Numbered from the stretch's first letter, positions 1-8,625 are shown. The stretch is DNA of 64,000 bases from an uncultured Olsenella sp. (GCA_900540955.1 UQIF01000008.1:1-64000), one strand, 5' to 3'. The notes: a model not told the origin generated them from the sequence alone. Program-made: numbers and translations.

Positions 1-30
1 GCCCCTCGTCCGACCATCGGAGCGAGGGGC
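1..30. terminator. Stem-loop at window edge
   Basis: GCCCCTCG (1-8) pairs with CGAGGGGC (23-30). The hairpin lies just downstream of the small minus-strand gene at 70-168, so it may end that transcript. Any T-run for that direction would lie outside the window. It could instead serve a plus-strand gene to the left. Confidence 0.5.
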
Positions 31-69
31 TTGATCGTTCTGCTTGGTTGCGATTTCGATTATCGATGG

Positions 70-168
70 CTAGCCTCGGTTGTCGTCGTCGCCGGCTGCG
101 CAACAAGCGTAGGCCGTGAGCGTGAGGAGCCCCATGAGGAACCCTATTCCGAGGGGCGCGAACCCCAT
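70..168 (-). CDS. 32-aa hydrophobic small protein
   Basis: This is a short open frame of 32 codons. Its start is preceded by an almost ideal Shine-Dalgarno sequence, AAGGAGGTG, about five bases upstream of the ATG. The product is hydrophobic from residue 2 to about 25 (Gly/Leu/Ile-rich, with a Cys-Cys pair at 22-23) and ends in an acidic tail (Asp-Asp-Asp-Asn). That reads as one membrane segment with a short charged end. A longer frame runs upstream through the start, but the ribosome site selects this ATG. No family is recognised. A hairpin at 1-30 follows. A membrane microprotein or a toxin-like peptide are both possible; neither is shown. Confidence 0.55.
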   Translation of the reverse strand: MGFAPLGIGFLMGLLTLTAYACCAAGDDDNRG

Positions 169-309
169 GCTTCCACCTCCTTCGCGTAGACCACGGTGCG
201 CGAGTTGCAGCAAAGAAGTGATAAGCGGGCGATTGAATAGCTCCATCCGCTTTGGTAATAACAAAAAGTAGCGTGTCGCGCTCCTGCGACATCGGGAGAG
301 GAGAGCCCT

Positions 310-840
310 ATGAACATCGTTGTATTGAGTGGTAGCCCGCGCAGGGGCGCCAACACTGACACCATGGTCGACACGTTTGCTGAGGCTGCGCGCGAGGGCG
401 GCCACACGGTCGAAGTCGTGCGCGTTGCCGGCAAGAAGATAGCCGGTTGCCTGGGGTGCCAGTACTGCTTCGAACACGAGGGCGCTTGCGTGCAGAAGGA
501 CGATATGGCCGGCGTGATTGAGTCGCTCAAGAACGCCGACATGGTCGTGTTCGCTTCGCCCATCTACTGGTTCGATATCACCGCGCAGGAGAAGGCCGTC
601 ATCGACCGTCTATACGCCTTCGGCGCTACGGGTTTCCCGTTTACCAAGACTGCCCTTTTGCTCGACAGCCACAGCGAGGGCGTCTATGACGCGGCGATCG
701 CTATGTACAAGGCTACCTGCGCGTATTGCAAGTGGGAGGATCAGGGCATCGTCACCATCAGCGGCATGACCGAGCGTGACAGTATGGCGTCGTCACCCAA
801 GCTCGAAGAGGTGCGCGAGCTCGCTCGCAAGCTCGCTTAA
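310..840 (+). CDS. Flavodoxin-fold NAD(P)H reductase with Fe-S-type Cys motif
   Basis: The 176-residue protein begins with the flavodoxin-like/NADPH-dependent FMN reductase signature (GSPRRGANT, residues 8-16), which binds the FMN phosphate. Residues 47-60 hold C-x2-C-x2-C-x6-C. This spacing matches the compact cysteine motif of archaeal iron-sulfur flavoproteins (Isf), which bind a [4Fe-4S] cluster beside FMN. The predicted role is cytoplasmic electron transfer or reductive detoxification in an anaerobe; the substrate is unknown. GAGAGGAGAG lies just before the ATG and supports this start. The gene stands alone. A second protein with a related motif is encoded at 6792-8423. Confidence 0.85.
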   Translation: MNIVVLSGSPRRGANTDTMVDTFAEAAREGGHTVEVVRVAGKKIAGCLGCQYCFEHEGACVQKDDMAGVIESLKNADMVVFASPIYWFDITAQEKAVIDRLYAFGATGFPFTKTALLLDSHSEGVYDAAIAMYKATCAYCKWEDQGIVTISGMTERDSMASSPKLEEVRELARKLA

Positions 841-857
841 CTTTGCGTTGCTGAACA

Positions 858-914
858 TCTGTCGAGTATATAAGACGGATTATTATATAATCTGTCGAGT
901 ATAAAAGACGGATT
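858..914 (+). repeat. Two 24-nt direct repeats around a -10 box
   Basis: A 24-nt unit starting TCTGTCGAGTATA and ending AGACGGATT occurs at 858-881 and again at 891-914, with one mismatch (period 33). Between them lies TATAAT (886-891), a consensus -10 hexamer. The second copy ends within ten bases of the start codon of the ATPase gene. The layout, with identical boxes on both sides of a promoter core, suggests an operator for this gene. The binding protein is unknown. Confidence 0.6.
886..891 (+). promoter_or_regulatory. -10 hexamer for the DUF4143 ATPase gene
   Basis: TATAAT sits in an AT-rich patch 34 nt before the start codon. No good -35 hexamer is seen at 16-18 nt, so activation or an upstream factor may be needed. 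Confidence 0.45.
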
Positions 915-919
915 GGGGA

Positions 920-2197
920 ATGATGAATAGGGAGATTCTGAAAAGCGTCATCTTCGACCAGCATGAGATTATTCGCAACGCAGATATCGTCCATCGTCGA
1001 TATTTCCTTGATGCCCAGGCCAACTACGTCGTAACCGGTTTGCGCCGTGCTGGAAAGTCGACGCTCCTCTATGGTCTTGTTCAAGACCTGGTCGCGCGGG
1101 GTGTTGATTGGCGCCGGATCATCTACATCAATTTCGAGGACGAGCGACTCGCCGAGTTCACTTTGTCGGACTTCAACGACATTCTCGTGGTCCAAAGTGA
1201 GCTGAGCGACGAGGAGGGCTTTTTCTTTCTTGACGAGGTCCAAAACATCGATGGTTGGGAAAAATTCGCACGTCGTTTGGCTGATTCTGGTCGTCGAGCA
1301 TACATAACGGGAAGCAATGCAAAGATGCTGAGCACGCAAATCGAGACGACGCTTGGTGGCCGCTACCTGACGAGGTATGTGACACCTTATCGATTCGACG
1401 AGTTTCTCGATGCTACCGGAAAACAATACGACGAGGCGGCCGTGTACTCGACGTCTGGTAAGGGTGCGATTTCGGCAGCCTTTGAGTCGTTTTATGTTGA
1501 CGGGGGCTTTCCCGAGTCGCTTCGCTATGCCATGCCGCGAGAGTATGTGGAGAGCATTTATCAAAAGGTGCTTCTGGGTGACATCGTTGCTCGAAACAAC
1601 GTGCGTAATCCGCAGGCGATGAGGGTGTTGATGAAGAAAGTCGCGGAGACAGTTCATAATGAGGCGTCGAGCACGATGTTCTACGGCATGTTGAAGGGCG
1701 TCGGATACAAGGTCAGCAAGGACTCGGTGATCAACTACCTTGCCATGGCCCAGGAAGCCTATCTCATCTTTCCCGTTCGCAATGCTGTTGCCAAGTTTAT
1801 CGAGCGTGAGGGAAACCCAAAGTACTATTTCACAGACAACGGGCTGCTCAACCTGTTTCTCTCTAAAAAGGAGCCGGTTCTTCTGGAAAATGAGGTCGCG
1901 GTCGCGATGCTCGATAGATATGGTGACGAGCTCTGCTATCTCAAATCGCCAAAAAACGGCATCGACGTTGATTTTTATGTGCCCGATGAGGGACTTGCCG
2001 TTCAAGTTACCTATTCGCTTTCGGAAAGTGCTAATCCACGCGAAGTGGGTAATTTGATAAAGCTTGCGCGGGTTGACCAAAATGTCCGTCGTTTGCTTAT
2101 CGTCACAAAAGAAGAGGACGGATCCATCGAAAAGGATGGTCTGAAAATAGAAGTGATTCCGGCTTGGAGGTTTTTGCTTGAGCTTGCAAGCAGATAA
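920..2197 (+). CDS. AAA+ ATPase with DUF4143 domain
   Basis: The 425-residue protein belongs to the common bacterial/archaeal ATPase family with an N-terminal AAA domain and a C-terminal DUF4143. The Walker A region (GLRRAGKST, residues 40-48) carries the double arginine typical of the family. Walker B is FFFLDE (101-106), and TGSN (around 130) is a sensor-like motif. The C-terminal part includes a basic and aromatic patch, as in the nuclease-like DUF4143 module. Its cellular role is not established; such genes are often single and mobile. Two in-frame ATGs occur at 920 and 923. GGGGA fits 923 slightly better. Flanking 24-nt repeats suggest regulation. Confidence 0.85.
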   Translation: MMNREILKSVIFDQHEIIRNADIVHRRYFLDAQANYVVTGLRRAGKSTLLYGLVQDLVARGVDWRRIIYINFEDERLAEFTLSDFNDILVVQSELSDEEGFFFLDEVQNIDGWEKFARRLADSGRRAYITGSNAKMLSTQIETTLGGRYLTRYVTPYRFDEFLDATGKQYDEAAVYSTSGKGAISAAFESFYVDGGFPESLRYAMPREYVESIYQKVLLGDIVARNNVRNPQAMRVLMKKVAETVHNEASSTMFYGMLKGVGYKVSKDSVINYLAMAQEAYLIFPVRNAVAKFIEREGNPKYYFTDNGLLNLFLSKKEPVLLENEVAVAMLDRYGDELCYLKSPKNGIDVDFYVPDEGLAVQVTYSLSESANPREVGNLIKLARVDQNVRRLLIVTKEEDGSIEKDGLKIEVIPAWRFLLELASR

Positions 2198-2214
2198 TTC
2201 GAACCGTATGCAAG

Positions 2215-2248
2215 GGCCCCGGAGTGCGGTTAATCGTGCTCCGGGGCC
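2215..2248. terminator. Bidirectional terminator hairpin
   Basis: GGCCCCGGAG (2215-2224) pairs perfectly with CTCCGGGGCC (2239-2248). It sits between the convergent ATPase and topoisomerase genes. Confidence 0.75.
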
Positions 2249-2299
2249 ATCGTTTAAGGATTTGTGGCGGTCCGACTTCCGCGGTTTCAGCCGGTCGCG

Positions 2300-4540
2300 C
2301 TAGTCGAACAGGCTCGGCATGTCGTTTTCCTTCATGAGGGCGCCGGCGGAGGGGAGGCTCTGTGCGGTGAACCTGTCCACCCAAGCGCCGTTGCCCAGGA
2401 TGTCCTCGATCGCGCCCACCGTGGTGACGATGCGGTTCTTCTTTGCGGTGAAGGCCTGGACGCCCTGGGTGTTGGTGGTCGTCTTGGTCTTGAGCAGCGA
2501 CGTGTTGAAGTTCATCAGGCGGAAGTCGTTCGAGACGAGCGCGAGGTCGCGGTCCTCCTTGAGCACCTGGGCATAGAGCAGCTTGCTGCCGCCGTAGATG
2601 GCGTTCTTGAGGCGCTTGCGGTTGGTCTTGGTCACATAACCGGCGAGCGCCACGCGGACGACGCGGCCGTTCTCGAAGACGAACAGTGCGTCGGCCTTGT
2701 AATCCTCGGGGTCGATCACCCAGATCACGTTCTCGTCGGGATCCATCTCGAGGTCAGTCGGCAAATACGAGCCGAGCTGAGCGGACTTCGTGTCCTCGAA
2801 CGACGCGACCTTGCACTTGTACACCTGGCTTTTGTCGGTGAACACCAGCAGCTCGTGCGTGTTGGAAGAAGGGAACTCGATGAAGGGCTTGTCGCCATCC
2901 TTGTACTTGAGCGCGGCGCCCGTCTTGAGCACGCGGTCCGTCATCTTCTTGAGGTAGCCCTCGCGCGAGAGCATGATGGTGACCGGGTACTCCTCGACCT
3001 CGGGCTCCAGGCTCACCTCGATGACGTCGGACGGGTCGATCTTGCCCGTGCGGCGCGGCATCACGTACTTCTTGTTGACCTCCGCCAGCTCGTCGCTGAT
3101 TACCTTCTTGATATTGTCCTCGCTGGAAAGAATATCCTCGAGCTTGGCGATCTCGTCCTCGAGCTTCGCGATGTCCTTGGTGCGGTTGAGGATGTACTCC
3201 TCGTTGATGTTGCGGAGCTTGAGCTCGGCGACGAACTCCGCCTGAATCTCGTCGATGTCGAAGCCGCGCATGAGGTTGGGCACGACCTCCGCCTCGAGCT
3301 TGGTCCCGCGGATGATGGCGATGGCCTTGTCGATGTCGAGAAGGATCGCCTCGAGACCGCGCAACAGGTGCAGACGCTCGGACTTCTTGCCTAAATCGAA
3401 GTTCATGCGGCGGCGAGTGGACTGTATGCGCCACTCGACCCACTCGTGCAGGATCTGGCGCACGCCCATGACGCGGGGATAGCCGTCGACCAGCACGTTG
3501 AAGTTGCACGAGAACGAGTCCTGCAGCGTGGTCGAGCGGTACAGCTTGGCCATGAGCTCGTCGGGGTCGACGCCGCGCTTCAGGTCGATGGCGATGCGCA
3601 GGCCCGAGAGGTCGGTCTCGTCGCGGATGTCGGCGATCTCGCGCACCTTGCCCTCCTTGGAGAGCTTGACGATGCGCTCGATGATGACGTCGGTCTTTGT
3701 GGTGTAGGGGATCTCGTAGACCTCGATGATGCGTTCCTCGGGGATCCAGCGCCAGCGGGAGCGGATCTGGAAGCTGCCGAGGCCCGTCTCGATGATGCGC
3801 TCCATCTCCTCGCGGCGGTAAATGATCTCGCCGCCGGTCGAGAAGTCGGGCATGGGCATGTACTCGAGCAGGTCGCACTCGGGGTCCTCGAGGTAGTGCA
3901 TGGTGGCGCAGCAGACCTCGTTGAGGTTGAAGCCGCAGATGTCGGACGCCATGGCGACGCCGATGCCCTTGTTTGCGGACACCAGGATGTTGGGGAACGT
4001 GGTGGGCAGCAGGCGCGGCTCCTTCATGGCGCCGTCGTAGCTGTCGACGAAGTCCACCGGGTCCTTGTCGATGTCCTTGAAGATCTCGGCGCAGATGGGG
4101 GAGAGCTTGGCCTCGGTGTATCGGGAGGCGGCGTAGCTCAGGTCTCCGGAGTAGTACTTGCCGAAGTTGCCCTTGGACTCGACGAAGGGCGCCAGCAGCG
4201 CCTCGTTGCCTGTGGCAAGACGAACCATCGTCTCGTAGATCGCGGCGTCGCCGTGCGGGTTGAGCTTCATGGTCTGGCCCACGATGTTCGCGCTCTTCTG
4301 GCGCTCGCCCTTGAGCAGGCCCATCTTGTACATGGTGTAGAGCAGCTTGCGGTGCGAGGGCTTGAAGCCGTCGATCTCGGGGAACGCGCGCGAGACGTTG
4401 GTGCTCATGGCGTAGGGCATGTAGTTGGTCTCGAGCGTCTGGGTGATGGGCTGCTCCGTGACCTCGGAGTGCAGTCCGATGACGTTCTCGTTGCTGACCT
4501 GCTTCTTTTTGGGCTGGGTTTTGGTTTTCTTCTTTGCCAC
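2300..4540 (-). CDS. parC: Type II DNA topoisomerase subunit A (ParC/GyrA family)
   Basis: The 746-residue protein is the DNA-breaking and rejoining subunit of a second type II topoisomerase. It has a basic N-terminal tail, then the GyrA/ParC core with catalytic Tyr141 preceded by Arg140 (ASRYTEAKL). The quinolone-determining segment HGDAAIYE (96-103) has Ala at the position of E. coli GyrA Ser83 and Glu at Asp87. After the coiled-coil tower, the C-terminal beta-pinwheel region is short. The start is GTG at 4540 behind AAGAGGAAATC. It lies 75 nt after the B-subunit gene in one operon. ParC rather than GyrA is inferred from lack of a canonical GyrA box; the pair could be a divergent topoisomerase IV. 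Confidence 0.85.
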   Translation of the reverse strand: MAKKKTKTQPKKKQVSNENVIGLHSEVTEQPITQTLETNYMPYAMSTNVSRAFPEIDGFKPSHRKLLYTMYKMGLLKGERQKSANIVGQTMKLNPHGDAAIYETMVRLATGNEALLAPFVESKGNFGKYYSGDLSYAASRYTEAKLSPICAEIFKDIDKDPVDFVDSYDGAMKEPRLLPTTFPNILVSANKGIGVAMASDICGFNLNEVCCATMHYLEDPECDLLEYMPMPDFSTGGEIIYRREEMERIIETGLGSFQIRSRWRWIPEERIIEVYEIPYTTKTDVIIERIVKLSKEGKVREIADIRDETDLSGLRIAIDLKRGVDPDELMAKLYRSTTLQDSFSCNFNVLVDGYPRVMGVRQILHEWVEWRIQSTRRRMNFDLGKKSERLHLLRGLEAILLDIDKAIAIIRGTKLEAEVVPNLMRGFDIDEIQAEFVAELKLRNINEEYILNRTKDIAKLEDEIAKLEDILSSEDNIKKVISDELAEVNKKYVMPRRTGKIDPSDVIEVSLEPEVEEYPVTIMLSREGYLKKMTDRVLKTGAALKYKDGDKPFIEFPSSNTHELLVFTDKSQVYKCKVASFEDTKSAQLGSYLPTDLEMDPDENVIWVIDPEDYKADALFVFENGRVVRVALAGYVTKTNRKRLKNAIYGGSKLLYAQVLKEDRDLALVSNDFRLMNFNTSLLKTKTTTNTQGVQAFTAKKNRIVTTVGAIEDILGNGAWVDRFTAQSLPSAGALMKENDMPSLFD

Positions 4541-4615
4541 GATTTCCTCTTGCTGCTTTTTGTTGAACCGATTCGGTGCGCCGCTGGTGCGACTGCCCGC
4601 TGTGCGAGCCGTGCC

Positions 4616-6613
4616 TTACTGCAGGTCCAGCTGGTCCAGGTACTCCTTGCCGTGCTCGGCGATGTGGCGCTTGCGGCCCTCGTCGTCGTTGCCCAGCAGC
4701 AGGTTGAACATGGTTTCCATCTTTACGACGTCTTCGGGCTCCACCTTGATCAGGCGGCGCGTCTCGGGGTTCATGGTGGTGAGCCACATCATGTCGGGGT
4801 CGTTCTCACCAAGACCCTTCGAGCGGTTGATGGAGCACTTCTGGTCGCCGATCTGCTTCAGGACGTCGTTCTTCTCGAGCTCGGTGTAGGCGAAGTAGGT
4901 CTTCTCCTTGCAGTTGATCTCGTAGAGCGGCGACTCGGCGATGTAGACGTAGCCCTCGTCGATGAGCGTAGGCACCAGGCGGTAGAGCATCGTCAAGATG
5001 AGCGTGCGGATGTGGTAGCCGTCGACGTCGGCATCGGTACAGATGATGACCTTGCTCCAGTTGAGGTTGTCCAGGTCGAAGGTGGCGAGGTTCTTGATGC
5101 GCCGGTCCTTGATCTCCACGCCGCAGCCGAGTACGCGCATGAGGTCCATGATGATGTCGGACTTGAAGATGCGCGGGTAGTCCTCCTTGAGGCAGTTCAA
5201 GATCTTGCCTCGGACCGGCATGACGCCCTGGAACTCCGCGTCGCGAGACGTGCGGATGGCGCCTGCCGCCGAGTCGCCCTCCACGATGTAGATCTCGCGG
5301 CGGCTTTTGTCTTTCGAGCGGCAGTCGATGAACTTCTGCACGCGGTTGGCCATGTCGGTCTTTTGCTGCAGGTTGGTCTTGATGCTCTGACGGGTCTTCT
5401 CGGCGTTCTCGCGGGAGCGCTTATTGATAAGGACCTGGTCCACGATCTTGCCGGCGGCGTCCTTGTTCTCGATCAGGTAGGTCGAGAGGCGCTCCTTGAA
5501 GAAGGCCGTCATGGCCTGCTGGATGAAGCGGTTGTTGATGGCCTTCTTTGTCTGGTTCTCGTAGGAGGTCTGGGTGGAGAAGCAGTTGGTTACGAGCACC
5601 AGGCAGTCCTGGACGTCCTGCCACTTGATGGAGCTCTCGTTTTTGTTGTACTTGCCCTGGCTCTTGATATAGGCGTCGAGCGCGCTGGTCAGGGCGCTGC
5701 GGGCTGCCTTCTCGGGCGAGCCGCCGTTCTCGAGCCAGGAGGAGTTGTGGTAGTACTCCTGCATTTGGAAGGTGCGGGAGAAGCACATGCAGGCCGTGAT
5801 CTTGACGTTGTAGTCGGGCAGGTCCTCGCGGTCGCGGCCGCGGCGGTCGGCCTCTATAAAGAAGGGCTCGGTGAGGTAGTTCGCGCCGACCTTCTCGAGC
5901 ACGTAGTCCTCGATGCCCTTGGGATAGCAGAAGTCCTCCTCGGAAAACTCGCCGTCCTCGCCCTCGATGCGCAGGCGGAAGGTCACGTTGGCGTTGACCA
6001 CGGCCTGGCGGCGCATGGTCTCGCGGTACCACTCGTCGGGGATGTCGATGGACGTGAAGACCTCGAGGTCGGGTCGCCACTTGATGGTGGTGCCGGTGCG
6101 GTCCTCGTCTGCGGGCTCGATTTGCAGCGCTTTCTTCTTTGTGCCTACGACCTTGCCCTTCTTGAAGTGCAGGGAGTATTTGTTTCCGTCGCGCCAGACC
6201 GTGACGTCCATGTACTCGGAGGCGTACTGGGTCGCGCAGGAGCCCAGGCCGTTGGTGCCGAGCGAATAGTCGTAGTCGCCGCTGCCGTTGTTGTCGTACT
6301 TGCCGCCGGCGTAGAGCTCGCAGAAGACGAGCTCCCAGTTGAAGCGCTTCTCGGTGGGGTTCCAGTCGAGCGGGCAGCCGCGGCCGTTGTCCTCGACCTG
6401 GATGGAGCCGTCGGAGAAGGCGGTGAGGGTGATCAGCTTGCCAAAGCCCTGGCGCGCTTCGTCGACCGCGTTGGACAGGATCTCGAAGGCGGCGTGCGCG
6501 CAGCCGTCGAGGCCGTCCGAGCCGAAGATGACGGCGGGGCGCAGGCGGACGCGCTCCTCGTCCTTGAGCTGACGGATGCTGTCGTTGCCATAGTTCGCGG
6601 TGTTCTTTGCCAT
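4616..6613 (-). CDS. parE: Type II DNA topoisomerase subunit B (ParE/GyrB family)
   Basis: The 665-residue ATPase subunit works with the neighbouring A subunit in DNA decatenation and supercoil control. It has the GHKL ATP-binding fold at the N-terminus (EILSNAVDEA; DNGRGCP; GTNGLGS), a transducer domain, and a TOPRIM domain with EGDSAAGA and the acidic DADVDG motif that binds Mg2+. The family usually reads EGDSAGG, so the Ala after Ser is a small variation. It is first in the operon with parC. The start ATG (6613) has only a distant purine-rich sequence (GAGGGA about 16 nt upstream), so initiation may be weak or the start misassigned by a few codons. Confidence 0.88.
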   Translation of the reverse strand: MAKNTANYGNDSIRQLKDEERVRLRPAVIFGSDGLDGCAHAAFEILSNAVDEARQGFGKLITLTAFSDGSIQVEDNGRGCPLDWNPTEKRFNWELVFCELYAGGKYDNNGSGDYDYSLGTNGLGSCATQYASEYMDVTVWRDGNKYSLHFKKGKVVGTKKKALQIEPADEDRTGTTIKWRPDLEVFTSIDIPDEWYRETMRRQAVVNANVTFRLRIEGEDGEFSEEDFCYPKGIEDYVLEKVGANYLTEPFFIEADRRGRDREDLPDYNVKITACMCFSRTFQMQEYYHNSSWLENGGSPEKAARSALTSALDAYIKSQGKYNKNESSIKWQDVQDCLVLVTNCFSTQTSYENQTKKAINNRFIQQAMTAFFKERLSTYLIENKDAAGKIVDQVLINKRSRENAEKTRQSIKTNLQQKTDMANRVQKFIDCRSKDKSRREIYIVEGDSAAGAIRTSRDAEFQGVMPVRGKILNCLKEDYPRIFKSDIIMDLMRVLGCGVEIKDRRIKNLATFDLDNLNWSKVIICTDADVDGYHIRTLILTMLYRLVPTLIDEGYVYIAESPLYEINCKEKTYFAYTELEKNDVLKQIGDQKCSINRSKGLGENDPDMMWLTTMNPETRRLIKVEPEDVVKMETMFNLLLGNDDEGRKRHIAEHGKEYLDQLDLQ

Positions 6614-6699
6614 GGTTGCTTTTCGGTGTTCCCTCTCTGAGCCTCAGTCGTTCAGATAGTCAAGTTAGCATAGCCCGGGCGACGCCGACACGAAATCCA

Positions 6700-6736
6700 A
6701 ACGCGTGAACAGGGGACGTACCCCTGTTCACGCGTT
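6700..6736. repeat. GTGAACAGGGG-type palindrome, copy 1
   Basis: Perfect 16-bp arms (AACGCGTGAACAGGGG and its complement) flank a 5-nt centre. It lies upstream of the topoisomerase operon. The core recurs at 6760, 8435 and 8588. Confidence 0.85.
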
Positions 6737-6759
6737 CTGTTCGATTGGGCGCGTGAGCA

Positions 6760-6788
6760 CGTGAACGGGGGTACGTCCCCTGTTCACG
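6760..6788. repeat. GTGAACAGGGG-type palindrome, copy 2
   Basis: CGTGAACGGGGG...CCCCTGTTCACG is an imperfect copy of the preceding palindrome. It ends just before the stop codon of the fusion gene at 6792 and could act as its terminator hairpin. Confidence 0.8.
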
Positions 6789-6791
6789 GTG

Positions 6792-8423
6792 TTATCCCCG
6801 TGCGATGTGGCGGGGGTACCACTTCTGGAACCATGCGGTGAAGGCGCCCATGAACGCGGGAAGGACCGAGTTGATCGCGCCGACAAAGCTGGCAGCGTCC
6901 GTTTGCATGATGAAGTACGTCCAGATGGGCGTGACCAGGTAAAGCGCGCCCCACGCCGCGGTTAGAATGCGGTTCGTCCTCATGAAAATCGGGTTGCGCA
7001 GCGCCGCGTCCCCGCCGTAGCTGTTTTTGGAGTAATGCGCCGTCAGTGGCACCTTTGTAAAGCAGGAGACTGCCCAAAGCAAACCAAACAAGAAGTACGA
7101 TGCCGGGATCACTAGGATGGGGGAGACTCCCGCCAGCAGCGCGATGGAGCACGCACCGACCCCCAAGGCTGAGATTCGGTCGTACAAGGTGGCTTTTGCC
7201 CGGTGCATTAGGACGGGCAGCAGCACGCATGCCGCCACGCTGGTCAGGCTGCCCCAGCGGCTGTCGATGGAGGCGGCAACCCAGAAGACGATCCAAGGAA
7301 TCAAGAGCAGCAGCATGTTGGTCTTCGGCTCGGCGACGCCCCTGGCGGTCTCGGCTCCGCCGGCGCGGGTGGCACCAAAAAAATCATCCCAGTGAATCAT
7401 CAGGTCGAAGTTGCCCTCGACCGAGTACAGGTGCTCCATCAGCGCTTCGTCGCCCGCGATCTGGCCGCTGGCGATTGAGCGCCAAACGCTTAGTGGCGTG
7501 TTGATTCGCGTGGTGAAGTCCGCGGCAAAGCCGTCGGCGGGTTCTTCTTCCACGTGGCTTCCGGCGGCTCCGAGAACGATGCGGTAGGTCTTCCCGATGT
7601 CGGTGTAGTTCATGTCGAGCACCACGTCTTGCCCCGGCCAGGCTTGCCTGCGGTAGAGGGCTGCCATCTGACGGGTGAACACCAGGCCAGGGTCTTCCTT
7701 CTTGCCGGATCCATCGATCCCCCAGCTTGCGTCCGCCATTGCCTCGAAGATGTCGCGCGGATAGAGGTCCCGGTCAAGCTCGGAGCGGGTATCCTCGGTG
7801 ATGCCACCCGCCGCGAATTCCTCGCCGGCCTTCTTGACCTGGGAAAGGTACTCGTCGGTGCGTTTGGACAGCTCCTTCACGCGGAAAAGCTCGCCCTGTC
7901 CGCAGAAGATCGCGGTGTAGCCGCCCCTGCCGTAAAGACGGTCAAATAGGTCGGTCACGCCGCTGTAGTTGCCTTTTGCGGTGTAGAAGCCGCAGGTAGA
8001 GATCACAACCGTGCGCTTGCCGCTCATGTCGTAGCGCGACGGGTGCCCGCCGCTTTCCGCTTGGGAGCTCATAAAGGGGAGCGACATGGGGAGCTGACGG
8101 TCGATGAGGTTCTTCAGCGGGCCGGGCAGCCCGAAGTAGTACAAAGGGAAGCTCCAGACGACGACGTCGGCCCACAGGATCTTCTCGATGACCGCCTGCA
8201 TGTCGTCGTGAATACAGCAGATTCCCGGCGTTTTGCTCCAGCAAGAAAAGCAGCCTAGGCAAGGTTTGATGTCGAGCCTGCCGACGCCCAGGGTTTCAAT
8301 CATCGGCGCCTGGCCGAGGCCGCTCTCTTCCTGGGTGGCGATGCCCTCCAAGAAAGCGCTGGTCAGCCGCCAGGTGTTGCTTCGCTCGCCCTTCGGGCTG
8401 CCGTTGATCGCCAAGATCTTCAT
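6792..8423 (-). CDS. Flavodoxin-fold / SCP2-like / membrane fusion protein
   Basis: Three modules can be read in 543 residues. Residues 1-205 are a flavodoxin-like NAD(P)H oxidoreductase (GSPKGERSN, 8-16) with C55-x2-C58-x2-C61-x7-C69, an Fe-S-flavoprotein-like cysteine cluster. Residues 265-350 resemble an SCP2 sterol-carrier fold (VVLDMNYTDIGKTY ... WRSIASG ... VEGNFD), a hydrophobic-ligand pocket. Residues 370-530 hold about five hydrophobic segments. A reductase acting on a lipid-like substrate at the membrane is an inference; the substrate is unknown. The start is ATG 8423 with GGAG nearby. The gene is enclosed by four copies of one short palindrome, two on each side. Confidence 0.7.
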   Translation of the reverse strand: MKILAINGSPKGERSNTWRLTSAFLEGIATQEESGLGQAPMIETLGVGRLDIKPCLGCFSCWSKTPGICCIHDDMQAVIEKILWADVVVWSFPLYYFGLPGPLKNLIDRQLPMSLPFMSSQAESGGHPSRYDMSGKRTVVISTCGFYTAKGNYSGVTDLFDRLYGRGGYTAIFCGQGELFRVKELSKRTDEYLSQVKKAGEEFAAGGITEDTRSELDRDLYPRDIFEAMADASWGIDGSGKKEDPGLVFTRQMAALYRRQAWPGQDVVLDMNYTDIGKTYRIVLGAAGSHVEEEPADGFAADFTTRINTPLSVWRSIASGQIAGDEALMEHLYSVEGNFDLMIHWDDFFGATRAGGAETARGVAEPKTNMLLLLIPWIVFWVAASIDSRWGSLTSVAACVLLPVLMHRAKATLYDRISALGVGACSIALLAGVSPILVIPASYFLFGLLWAVSCFTKVPLTAHYSKNSYGGDAALRNPIFMRTNRILTAAWGALYLVTPIWTYFIMQTDAASFVGAINSVLPAFMGAFTAWFQKWYPRHIARG

Positions 8424-8434
8424 TGCTCGCTCCG

Positions 8435-8465
8435 CCGTGAACAGGGGACGTAGCCCCGTTCACGG
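8435..8465. repeat. GTGAACAGGGG-type palindrome, copy 3
   Basis: CCGTGAACAGGGG pairs with CCCCGTTCACGG around a short centre. It lies 12 nt upstream of the fusion gene start, in its 5' leader, so it could affect translation. Confidence 0.85.
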
Positions 8466-8587
8466 CATGGTCGCATTCCGCGATGGAGCAGGCGTCTTTA
8501 CTGGGCTTCTTGCTTATTTCATTCGCGCCATGAGTATAAGCTGCGGGCAGAATAACAAGGACGGCCGTGCCGTAATTGTTCGGTAAA

Positions 8588-8618
8588 GCGTGAACAGGGC
8601 TACGTCCCCTGTTCACGC
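8588..8618. repeat. GTGAACAGGGG-type palindrome, copy 4
   Basis: GCGTGAACAGGG pairs with CCCTGTTCACGC. It lies just after the stop codon of the LuxR-type gene (minus strand) and so may end that transcript. Between copies 3 and 4 (8466-8587) only AT-richer promoter-like sequence is seen. Confidence 0.85.
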
Positions 8619-8625
8619 GCGTGAG

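Noticed and set aside
3446..6640. Very long plus-strand open frame
   Set aside because: It lies opposite parC and parE. High GC leaves few stops on the antisense strand; the sequence is Val/Leu/Asp-biased without domains.
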